Source: Planctomycetaceae bacterium
GTDB lineage: Bacteria; Planctomycetota; Planctomycetia; Pirellulales; Pirellulaceae
Length of the DNA stretch: 58,759 bases
NCBI GenBank assembly: GCA_007694185.1
Contig: RECD01000108.1
Location: 1 to 58,759 of the forward strand
Direction of reading: 5' to 3'
Part shown: positions 34,603 through 42,881 of the stretch, in pieces
Layout of the letters: the number at the start of each line of letters is the position of its first letter
Position numbering within the stretch: the first letter of the stretch is position 1
Made by a program: the position numbers and the translations under genes
The notes under the pieces: generated by a model
The model's input: only the letters and a program-made list of their open reading frames with translations
The model's database searches: none
What the model was told of the DNA's origin: nothing

Positions 34603-35919
34603 ATGCCGCTTGGGAGAGCGATCGTCGTCCTGTTGCTGGTTTGCGGACTCGGCGGTTGCCGCTCGTTGACCCATGGCGTCGAGCGTGCCCGCGGCGCGTA
34701 TCACTTGGGCCGGTTCGATGCAGCCCACGCCGAATTGACGAAAATTGCCGACGGCCGCACGCCGCGGGCACCCGCGGCGGCGCTCGATTTGGCCATGGTC
34801 GAAATCGCTTCGGGAAAGGCGGAACAGGCGATCAAGCGGCTCCGAAAGCTGCGGGATGACTTCGAGGATCCTAGCCTAACCGCGCCGGTCGGTGACCTGG
34901 CCTCGCTGATCGCCGACGACAACGTTCGGCAGTATCGGCCCAGCGGCTACGAACAGGTGATGATCCGTTCGATGCTGGCCCTTTCCAGCCTCGCCGTCGG
35001 TGACGGGGACGCCGACAGCTACGCGTTGCAGGCCCAAATGTTCCAGCAGGATTTGGCGCGGCAGGCCGAGTCGCGAGGATTGAAACTGAGCCAAGACGTT
35101 TACCAACCGCTGGCGCTGGCACCCTACCTCCGTGGCGTGCTCCGCGAATCGACAATGAGGGATTACGACGACGCGATCCGGGCTTACGAACAGGTCACTC
35201 ACCTGCGTCCGTCGTTCGCCCCGGCGGCTCTCGATATCCAGCGGTGCGTCAACGGGATTCATAGCCCGCCGGATCACGGCGCGCTCTACGTGATCGCGCT
35301 GGTGGGCCGAGGTCCGGTGCTGGATGAAGTTTCGGCGGAAGCCACGACCACGGCCCTGCAGATCGCAAGCCAGGTCTATTCGATCGCCGAGCACGAACGC
35401 TGGATGTTGCCGAATCTGGTCAGCATCAAGGTCCCTGAAGTCCGGATTCCCTATTCGCCCGCCGCCGCCGTTTCACTCGACAGTTCCGGCGTCTGGTTGG
35501 GCGCGACCCAACCGCTGGTCGATGTTGGCGAAATGGCGGTCCGGCAATCCGAAGCCGAAATGCCTTGGACGCTGGCCAGGGCGGTCGCCCGCCGAGTGGC
35601 GAAAGAAGTCGCCGTTTCGCAAACCGCCAAGGCGGCCGGACTCACCGGCGGCGGCCGTGAAATCGCCCGCTTCGCTTCGGTCAATCTGATCTCGCTCGGT
35701 GAACACGCGGATACCCGCTGCTGGGGTTTGTTGCCACGGGAAGTCCAAGTCTTAAGAGCCGAACTGCCAGTCGGGACGCATCAGCTCGGCATGCGGGTCG
35801 TCGACGCGAGCGGACGTGCCTTGGGGGTTCAGTCCAAGACGGATGTCCGCATCGAGAACGGACGCAATACCTACGTGACGGTCGTGGCCAGCGACCGGGA
35901 AGCGTTCGTCGCTCGCTAA
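34603..35919 (+). CDS. COG3014-like helical-repeat lipoprotein
   Basis: 438 aa. The ATG at 34603 begins a lipoprotein signal (MPLGRAIVVLLLVCGLGGC); in-frame codons back to 34468 overlap the upstream gene and have no signal. The mature part is helical with TPR-like repeats: GRFDAAHAELTKI, MVEIASGKAEQAIKRLRKL, GYEQVMIRSMLALSSLAVG, MRDYDDAIRAYEQVTHLRP. The C-terminal part begins GALYVIALVGRGPVLDE, which resembles the COG3014 family, whose genes often sit beside lpoB-like genes. Function unknown; cell-envelope or wall maintenance is a context guess. The stop codon is followed at once by the second palindromic repeat. Confidence 0.7.
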   Translation: MPLGRAIVVLLLVCGLGGCRSLTHGVERARGAYHLGRFDAAHAELTKIADGRTPRAPAAALDLAMVEIASGKAEQAIKRLRKLRDDFEDPSLTAPVGDLASLIADDNVRQYRPSGYEQVMIRSMLALSSLAVGDGDADSYALQAQMFQQDLARQAESRGLKLSQDVYQPLALAPYLRGVLRESTMRDYDDAIRAYEQVTHLRPSFAPAALDIQRCVNGIHSPPDHGALYVIALVGRGPVLDEVSAEATTTALQIASQVYSIAEHERWMLPNLVSIKVPEVRIPYSPAAAVSLDSSGVWLGATQPLVDVGEMAVRQSEAEMPWTLARAVARRVAKEVAVSQTAKAAGLTGGGREIARFASVNLISLGEHADTRCWGLLPREVQVLRAELPVGTHQLGMRVVDASGRALGVQSKTDVRIENGRNTYVTVVASDREAFVAR

Positions 35920-35920
35920 G

Positions 35921-35958
35921 CAATGAGCGGTAAAAAAGTGTCCGGACGATCCTAATCC
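35921..35958. repeat. Palindromic intergenic repeat, copy with half the palindrome deleted
   Basis: Matches the repeat at 6415-6466: caatgagcgg, then taaaaaagtgtccggac, then directly gatcctaatcc. It lacks the 15 nt that form the right arm in the other copy (6442-6456). The lost piece is flanked by AC on both sides, which fits a slippage deletion. It starts 2 bp after a stop codon and lies between two convergent genes. Confidence 0.8.
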
Positions 35959-37814
35959 ACGCCAAGCTTCCCATCGGACGATGGGTCAGCCTGATCGTCC
36001 GCTTTGTCAGCTTTTTCTCTCTCCACGTCGTCGTCCTCGTCTGGAACAGCCTCGGCGATCGGTTCGAGCGTCAGCAGATCGATGGCGCCTCCTGAGGCGA
36101 CGGTGATGAAGGGCGGATGGCGGGCTTGCCCGTCGTCAGGATCGGCATCCAGCAGCGGACCGGCGATGAAGTGAGCGGAATCCTTGCCGATCACTTCCGC
36201 CCGCGATCCGCTGACGACCAAGGCGGTCGCCTCGTCGATCCCGATCCCGATCAGTTTCGGGTGTTGACGAACCACCTGCAGCAGATCGGGATGCCGCCCG
36301 CGTTGGGTGAAATGCTGATCGATCGCGACGCCCGGAAGAAATCCGAAACCCCGTTCGTAGCCTTCTGCCATCATCACGCGGTTGCCGAGCGGGTGGCCGC
36401 GGACCAGGTACTCGCCCTGAATCGTCGCCCCCGCGGAACTGCCGCCGATCACGCCACCCCGTCGCAGGACGTCGTGGAACAGCTCCACCGCATCTGTGTT
36501 TTCGTACGCGTCAACAAAATTCCATTGACGACCGCCGTCAAACCAAACCCCGGTCGCCTCGGCCAGTGCCTCGCGAAACTCCTCGTCAGCGACCTCGGCG
36601 GTGCGACTTTGAGGCAACATCTTGACCGAAGCGACACCGGCTCGGGTCAGGAACCGCGGCGGGCGGCTGGCGAACGCTTCCTCCCGTGATACGGCCGTCG
36701 GCAGCACGACGATCCGCGCTTCCGAACCGCCGGCCAACTGGACGAACCGGTCGACGACCGATTGTGGCATGCCGCCGCCACCGACGATCACGAGCGACCC
36801 GCTTTCCACCGTGGGTGGCCCCAACGTCGGCACGCCCGGGTCGATCCCCGCCCCCCGCCAACGGGCGGCGCGACGCAGTTGGACCCAATCGGCCATCGAC
36901 CCGGCGGGGATGTCCATTTCCGCTGCGTCCCGATGGGGTGCGGCGGCCAGCGCCAGCCCGACCGTCCCGTCTCCGAGCACCTCCCAGCGGCGGCCACGCA
37001 GCATGACACCTGTCGGCTCGTCGATCGCGATCGCGACCCGGTGGGGCTGAGCCGCCAAGGCTGTGCGGAGCCGTTCGGTTCGGCGGTCGGGTTGCGGTCG
37101 GATGTCGATCAGGGCGTCCGTGAGCAAATCCCAACCGACCGCCAGCGCGAGCGTGCCCTCTTTGCTACCCCATGCCGCGCCGCAGCATCCGGCGACGACG
37201 CCGGATGCCCCGACGACACCGCCTCGCCGCAGGACTTCCATAAGTTCCACGCCCCACTCGGCGAATCGGGCGGACCCGCCTGCGATCTCGGCAGCGATCT
37301 CGGTGGCCGAACCGGCGGCGCACAACCAGACGGCATCAGCGGTCGCGATGTCGTCGGTCGTGGAGGCCTCGGTGACCTCGAGGGCGATCGCTGCGTTAGG
37401 CCCTTCCTCCGGTTCGCGCTCTTTACGGAGCCATGCGATCACCTGTTCAGTTCGATTCGACGGTTCCGCGTCGATTTTCGGTTCGCCGCTCAGGTCCACG
37501 ACCACCACCGTGGCGTCTTTCGGCAGGGCTGACAGAAAAGCCCGACGCACCGTTTCGGTCGGCTCCTCGGAACCGCCCAGGATCAACGTACCCGCGTAAC
37601 CCTCCTGCTCGATCCGGTGCTGCGTCGCCAGCCGCTCAGCGAGCTCGGTTGTGGTGGCACGATCAGGATTGGCGACGTTTTCATCCGCCCACGCCGCAGG
37701 TCCTGGAAAAGTCAGCAGTCCGATCAAAAGGGTGGCGACCGTTTTGGCGATTTTCGCGCCGACGAGTCCGAGCGGAGGCGTAGGGGTTAGCGAAACTTGG
37801 AGGGCTACAACCAT
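35952..37814 (-). CDS. Cyanophycinase-like (peptidase S51 fold) protein, internally duplicated
   Basis: 620 aa with a signal peptide (about 22-43). The C-terminal half (about 340-585) is a cyanophycinase-type S51 domain: LVIVGGGGMP, VWFDGGRQWNFVDAY, the nucleophile motif GGVIGGSSAGATIQG with S460, and GIGIDEATALVVSGSRAEVIG. The N-terminal half (about 73-300) repeats the same plan: GTLILGGSEEP, GGVVGASGVVAGCCG at about 198-212, and AIAIDEPTGVMLRGRRWEVLG. There the GGSSAG motif has become GASGVVAG, so the nucleophile elbow is altered and the half is probably inactive. S51 enzymes cut after Asp or digest cyanophycin; the substrate here is unknown. A charged tail ends the protein. Divergent from the RND adaptor gene. 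Confidence 0.88.
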   Translation of the reverse strand: MVVALQVSLTPTPPLGLVGAKIAKTVATLLIGLLTFPGPAAWADENVANPDRATTTELAERLATQHRIEQEGYAGTLILGGSEEPTETVRRAFLSALPKDATVVVVDLSGEPKIDAEPSNRTEQVIAWLRKEREPEEGPNAAIALEVTEASTTDDIATADAVWLCAAGSATEIAAEIAGGSARFAEWGVELMEVLRRGGVVGASGVVAGCCGAAWGSKEGTLALAVGWDLLTDALIDIRPQPDRRTERLRTALAAQPHRVAIAIDEPTGVMLRGRRWEVLGDGTVGLALAAAPHRDAAEMDIPAGSMADWVQLRRAARWRGAGIDPGVPTLGPPTVESGSLVIVGGGGMPQSVVDRFVQLAGGSEARIVVLPTAVSREEAFASRPPRFLTRAGVASVKMLPQSRTAEVADEEFREALAEATGVWFDGGRQWNFVDAYENTDAVELFHDVLRRGGVIGGSSAGATIQGEYLVRGHPLGNRVMMAEGYERGFGFLPGVAIDQHFTQRGRHPDLLQVVRQHPKLIGIGIDEATALVVSGSRAEVIGKDSAHFIAGPLLDADPDDGQARHPPFITVASGGAIDLLTLEPIAEAVPDEDDDVEREKADKADDQADPSSDGKLGVD

Positions 37815-38064
37815 CGACGATCACCCAAGACGAACCGAGATCCAAAAATGTGCCCCACGGCGGCGCCCGGGGCTCTGGAATCGGTTAGTATAGTGGGCGG
37901 TGACTACGGAGAGTCTTTTCGCGACCGCGTCCCGCGCCAGATCGGGGATGAACGCGAAAGAGAAATCCGTTAACGATCGGGTCCGTCGCTGGGGCAGTGC
38001 GGGACCGAGACACCACCCCTCCATGTCCCCTCCCACCTCTCCACACCCCCCCTTCAGGCGATTC

Positions 38065-39456
38065 ATGAACCCATCGAATCCGTCGACGGACTCACGGTTT
38101 CGTTACTCCCGCCCTGGCGCCCTGTTGCTCGCGGCCTGTTTTTCGTTCGCTTGCTTGCCAGGCGGCTGTGGTAACGAGCCGCAGTCGGCCAAGCAAAATC
38201 AAAGCCCCGCAGGCGAGGCTGTCACCGAGGAGTTGAACGCCCAGACCGTCGTCTTGCAGCCGGTCGAGTGGCCTCAATCGATTCGGGTTCAGGGGACACT
38301 CTATGCGGACGAGGTTTCGGCCGTCGGCGCTCGGGTGTCGGGTCGCATCCGTGAAGTCCACGTGCAGTTGGGTGACGACGTGCAAGCCGGCCAGCCGCTG
38401 GTCAGCCTCGATACGGAGGAGTTCCAGTTGATGGTTTCGCAGGCCGAAGCCCAATTGGCGCAGGCCCGCGCCGCGGTCGGGTTGGGGAAGGACGCCGACC
38501 AACCGATCGAAGAGTGGAACGACACGCTCGATCCTGAAAACTCCCCTCCGGTCCGCCAGCAACGTGCCCTGTGGGGGGAAGCCCGCGCCAGTCTCCAGCG
38601 GGCTGGCAAGCTGTTGGAACAAGGTGCGATTTCCGAGGGCGAGTTCGATGTGGTCGAAGCGGAGGAAAAGGTTGCCGAAGCGAGGTATGCCGCGGCGATC
38701 AACGCGGTCGAGGAGAAGTTGTCGTTGATCGGTGTCCGCCGAGTCGAGCTCGAACTGGCTCGCCAACGGTTGCGAGACGCGGTGATCTTGGCCCCTTTCG
38801 ATGGGGCGGTGGAGAACCGTTTGGTTGCCCCAGGTGGTTATCTCTCAGCGGGCGATTCGGTGGTGACGTTGGTCCGAAGCAACCCGATTTGGTTTCGAGG
38901 TCAAATTCCTGAGCGATACGTCGCGAAGCTGGCTGTCGGTTTGCCGCTGCAAGTGACGATCGAGTCGCTGGCAGCACCGGTCGATGCGGTGGTGACGAGA
39001 ATCAGCCCTTCGCTCGATTTGTCGAGCCGATCGTTGTCCTTCGAAGCCCGCCTGGATAACGCCGATGGCCAGTATCGTTCTGGTATTTTTGCCACGGCTG
39101 ACCTCATGATCGATCCGTCTTCCAAAGCGCTGTCCATCCCGATTTCAGCGGTCTCGCGATTCGCCGGGTCCGAGAAGGTTTGGAAGCTCACGGACGGGGT
39201 CGCCCGTCAGGTTGAGATCCATACCGGCGCCAGACGCGGCGACCTGGTCGAGGTGATCGATGGGCTCGCCGATCGCGATGCGATCCTGGCCGATGCCACG
39301 GTCGGACGCATCGCTCGGGTGGTGCCGATCACCCTCAAGGACGTCAGCCAAGGCGAGACCGGGATCGGATCGGCCGTGCCCGTTGGTGACTCCGCTCCGG
39401 CCGCGGCCCGTACTGGAAAACCGCTCGATACGCTGGTCGGCATTCAAGCGAACTGA
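38065..39456 (+). CDS. RND efflux membrane-fusion (adaptor) lipoprotein
   Basis: 463 aa. The signal peptide ends at the lipobox LPGGC, so it is lipid-anchored in the periplasm. HlyD/AcrA-type blocks follow: VGARVSGRIREVHVQLGDDV with VQAGQPLVSLDT (biotinyl-lipoyl-like half), a helical hairpin with VSQAEAQLAQARAA, then VILAPFDGAVENRLVAPGGYL (second lipoyl half) and beta-barrel and membrane-proximal regions. It would link the inner-membrane RND pump encoded next to an outer-membrane channel, which is not encoded here. The start at 38065 begins the signal; upstream codons to 37900 are non-conserved. Gap to the pump gene is small. Confidence 0.93.
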   Translation: MNPSNPSTDSRFRYSRPGALLLAACFSFACLPGGCGNEPQSAKQNQSPAGEAVTEELNAQTVVLQPVEWPQSIRVQGTLYADEVSAVGARVSGRIREVHVQLGDDVQAGQPLVSLDTEEFQLMVSQAEAQLAQARAAVGLGKDADQPIEEWNDTLDPENSPPVRQQRALWGEARASLQRAGKLLEQGAISEGEFDVVEAEEKVAEARYAAAINAVEEKLSLIGVRRVELELARQRLRDAVILAPFDGAVENRLVAPGGYLSAGDSVVTLVRSNPIWFRGQIPERYVAKLAVGLPLQVTIESLAAPVDAVVTRISPSLDLSSRSLSFEARLDNADGQYRSGIFATADLMIDPSSKALSIPISAVSRFAGSEKVWKLTDGVARQVEIHTGARRGDLVEVIDGLADRDAILADATVGRIARVVPITLKDVSQGETGIGSAVPVGDSAPAAARTGKPLDTLVGIQAN

Positions 39457-39475
39457 GTCTTCGAGATTTCTTGCT

Positions 39476-42400
39476 TTGTACAAGCTGGCCGAAATTTGCG
39501 TTAACCGCCCTGTCTTCGCGCTGATGCTGATCACGGCATTGGTCGTCGCGGGGCTCGCGTCTTACCCACAACTGGGCGTCGACCGTTTCCCGAACATCGA
39601 CATGGCCCAGGTCTCGGTCCGCGCGGACTACCCGGGCGCGGCGGCGACGGAGGTCGAATCGGAAGTGACCGCGATCCTCGAGGATGCCGTCGCGACCGTC
39701 GCCGGGATCGACGAGCTGCGTTCGATCTCGTGGGACGCCCAGTCGCTGGTGATGGTCACGTTCCAACTCGATCGTGACACGAACGCGGGCGTGCAGGACA
39801 TCCGCGACGCGGTTTCCGCCGCGATGCGGCGACTTCCTCGGGGCATCGACCCGCCTGTCGTGCAGAAACGCGACATCGATTCGTCACCGATCCTGTCGCT
39901 GGCCGTTGCCGGTCCGCGGTCGCCGCGGGAGCTGTTTTTGCTCGCCGACCAGTCCGTCAAGAACACGATCGAGTCGGCCAAAGGGGTCGGCCAGGTCGTG
40001 ATCGCCGGGTCGGCCGAGCGAGCCATCCAGATCGACGTCAGCGCCGATCGGCTCGCCGCCAACCGCCTGTCGATTCTCGAGGTTCGAGACGCGGTCGAAC
40101 GTCAAAACGCCGAAATCCCCGGCGGGCGGATGGACCAGGGGATGCGGGAACGGATCGTCCGCACCCAAGGTCGACTCGACGATTCCGACGGATTCGCAAA
40201 TCTGGTCGTCGCCACCCGTGGCGAGGCGGCGATCCGCCTCGGTGACGTCGCCGAAATCCGCGACGCGACGAAGGAGGTCCGGACGCTGGCCCGTCTGGAT
40301 GGCGAACCGGCGGTCGTTTTGCAAGTCCAGCGTCAATCGGGGGAAAACACGGTCGAGGTGATCGACGACATCAAGCGTTTGCTCCCCCGGGCCCAAGCGC
40401 TCTTGCCCGAAGACGTCCGCGTCACCGTCGTGCAAGACCAATCGAGGTACATCCGCGCGGCGCTGCACGAGATCGAACAACACCTGATCTTCGGCAGCAT
40501 CCTGGCTTGCCTCACCGTACTGATGTTCATGCGATCCTGGCGCTCGACCGTGATCGCCTCCGTCGCCATCCCGACATCGATCATCGCCACCTTCGCGTTC
40601 ATGCGGGCGTTCGGCTTCACGCTCAACAACGTCACGATGCTGGCGCTTGTGCTGATGGTCGGTGTGGTGATCGACGACGCGATCGTGGTGCTAGAGAACA
40701 TCTTTCGCCACATCGAAGAGAAGGGCGCTTCGCCTCGCGAGGCGGCGATCCGGGGAACCCGCGAGATCGGGCCGGCTGTGGTCGCGACGACACTCTCCTT
40801 GGTGATCGTCTTCCTGCCGGTCTCGTTCCTGTCGAGCGTCACCGGTCGGATGCTGTTCCAATTCGGGATCACGGCTACCGTGGCGATCCTGATTTCGATG
40901 TTGGTCAGTTTCACGCTGACCCCGATGATGTGCAGCAAAATGTTGCGACCCGTGCGGCCACGGGACAAGCGGGGCGAGGATGGCGGTGAATCCGCCGTGG
41001 CTTCTCGTCGGGGCCTGTACGGGCGTGTCGAAACGGCCTACTTGGCGACCCTACGCCTCGCCCTCCGCGGACGTTGGGCCGTTCTGGCGCTCGTCGTCGT
41101 CGTGATCGCTTCGAACTTCGCACTGCAAGCCCGCGTCCAGCGCGATTACATCCCGCTGAACGTCGATGAGTCCGAGTTCGAAATACGGGTTGAAGCCCCG
41201 CGGGGCTCGACGATCCCGGCGATGCGAGAAACGGTCGATGCCGTCGAAGCCGAATTGGCTGATATCGAGGGGATCGAGAAGGTCGTCACCACGGTCGGCA
41301 GCAGCGGCTTTGGGGATGTCAACCGAGCGACTTTTTACATCCGGCTGGTCGACAGCGAATCACGGACCTTTTCTTTCGAGCGGTTGTTTGCCGGATTGAT
41401 CCGAGGCGATCCCGGGGAAGCCTTCCGCGGCAACTACACGCAGCGTCAACGGATGGCCGATGTCCGCAAGCGGCTGAACGAACTCGGCGATCTCCAGATC
41501 TCGGTCCGCAACCTGACGTCGCTCCGTCAAGGCTCCTCCTCCGACGTCGACTTCTCGATCACCGGCCCGAACCTCGATCAATTGATGGAATTCAGCGATC
41601 GGCTGTTGGCGAAGGCCCGTGAACTGCCGCCGTTGGCCGATACCTACACGACGCTGGTGATCGACAACCCGGAGTTGCTGGTCAGCATCGATCGCGAACG
41701 GGCGGCGGCCTTGGGGGTCGACGTGACCGAGATCGCGGACACCCTGCGGATCGCCGTCGGTGGAGATGACCGGGTGTCACGTTATCTCGACTCCACGGTG
41801 GACGAAGCCTACGACGTCGAGGTCCGCTTGGTCGGCTTGGATCGTCGTGACATCGATTCGATCTCGCAACTCTATGTCCGGACGGGCGCGGCCGCCACGA
41901 CCGGCGATTATCGCTCCGTGGCGCCGACCACACTGGTCGCCAGCCCCACGTTCGGCGCGGAGAGCGGGCCAGCCGTCGGTCACACGCGGCTGGACAACCT
42001 GGTCGATTTCGAGTTCGGACAGAATGCCTCGCGGATCGACCGTTTGGGGAGGCAAAAGATGGTCGCGGTTCGCGGCAACATCGCATCAGGCTACGGGCTG
42101 ACCGATGGTCTGGACGCGATGTGGGCTGCGGTGCGGGAACTCGGGGTCCCTCCCGAACTCGATGTCCAGGTGCTCGGGGGTGGCCGGGAACTCGATCGCA
42201 CGATGCTCGACTTCCGCTGGACCTTCCTGATGTCGCTGTTATTCATGTACATCGTCCTGGCTGCCCAGTACGAACACCTCGTCTACCCGCTGATCATCCT
42301 GCTGTCGCTGCCGCTGGCCGTCCCCTTCGGATTGCTGAGCCTCTACTGGGGTGGCGAGACGCTGAATCTTTATTCCGCCATGGGCGTGTTGGTGCTGTTC

Positions 42401-42763
42401 GGGGTCGTCAAGAAGGCGGCGATTTTGCAAGTCGATCACACGAACGTCCTTCGTCGTGGTGGGATGCCCCGTGAGCAGGCGCTGCTACAAGCCAATCGCG
42501 ATCGACTCCGCCCGATCCTGATGACCACCGTCTCGTTCGTGGCGGGCCTGCTGCCGTTGCTGATCGCCACCGGGCCGGGGGCCGAAGAACGACGTTCGAT
42601 CGCCGTGCTCGTCGTCGGCGGCCAAACCCTCTCGTTGGTGCTGACGCTGATCGCGATCCCGGTCCTCTACACGTTCTTCGACGACCTGACGCAGTTGGTT
42701 TGGAAGCCGGCCCCCGATGCACCGGCGGAACCAGTTGTGGCGATCGACGCGGCGGCGAGCTGA
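39476..42763 (+). CDS. RND-family efflux transporter permease (AcrB/MexF type)
   Basis: About 1095 aa, with the usual 12 transmembrane helices and two large periplasmic loops. It opens YKLAEICVNRPVFALML, then GVDRFPNIDMAQVSV and YPGAAATEVE. LMVGVVIDDAIVVLENIFRH carries the helix-4 acidic pair (about DD) typical of proton-coupled RND pumps. Late blocks are FLMSLLFMYIVLAAQYEHLVYP and GVLVLFGVVKKAAILQVDHTN. The start is not certain: the frame is open back to 39260, but conservation begins about 39476, where a TTG precedes YKLAE. No strong ribosome-binding site is seen, so coupling to the adaptor gene (stop at 39456) is likely. Substrate unknown. Confidence 0.94.
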   Translation: MYKLAEICVNRPVFALMLITALVVAGLASYPQLGVDRFPNIDMAQVSVRADYPGAAATEVESEVTAILEDAVATVAGIDELRSISWDAQSLVMVTFQLDRDTNAGVQDIRDAVSAAMRRLPRGIDPPVVQKRDIDSSPILSLAVAGPRSPRELFLLADQSVKNTIESAKGVGQVVIAGSAERAIQIDVSADRLAANRLSILEVRDAVERQNAEIPGGRMDQGMRERIVRTQGRLDDSDGFANLVVATRGEAAIRLGDVAEIRDATKEVRTLARLDGEPAVVLQVQRQSGENTVEVIDDIKRLLPRAQALLPEDVRVTVVQDQSRYIRAALHEIEQHLIFGSILACLTVLMFMRSWRSTVIASVAIPTSIIATFAFMRAFGFTLNNVTMLALVLMVGVVIDDAIVVLENIFRHIEEKGASPREAAIRGTREIGPAVVATTLSLVIVFLPVSFLSSVTGRMLFQFGITATVAILISMLVSFTLTPMMCSKMLRPVRPRDKRGEDGGESAVASRRGLYGRVETAYLATLRLALRGRWAVLALVVVVIASNFALQARVQRDYIPLNVDESEFEIRVEAPRGSTIPAMRETVDAVEAELADIEGIEKVVTTVGSSGFGDVNRATFYIRLVDSESRTFSFERLFAGLIRGDPGEAFRGNYTQRQRMADVRKRLNELGDLQISVRNLTSLRQGSSSDVDFSITGPNLDQLMEFSDRLLAKARELPPLADTYTTLVIDNPELLVSIDRERAAALGVDVTEIADTLRIAVGGDDRVSRYLDSTVDEAYDVEVRLVGLDRRDIDSISQLYVRTGAAATTGDYRSVAPTTLVASPTFGAESGPAVGHTRLDNLVDFEFGQNASRIDRLGRQKMVAVRGNIASGYGLTDGLDAMWAAVRELGVPPELDVQVLGGGRELDRTMLDFRWTFLMSLLFMYIVLAAQYEHLVYPLIILLSLPLAVPFGLLSLYWGGETLNLYSAMGVLVLFGVVKKAAILQVDHTNVLRRGGMPREQALLQANRDRLRPILMTTVSFVAGLLPLLIATGPGAEERRSIAVLVVGGQTLSLVLTLIAIPVLYTFFDDLTQLVWKPAPDAPAEPVVAIDAAAS

Positions 42764-42881
42764 ATCGCCCACGCCGTCCGCCCATGCGTGCGACTCGGGC
42801 CACCGAACACGCCGCACCGATTACGGATTTCTGCTTGGGGGAGTTTCCGCTTCATCACGCCGACGCGAACTGATCGCTGAC

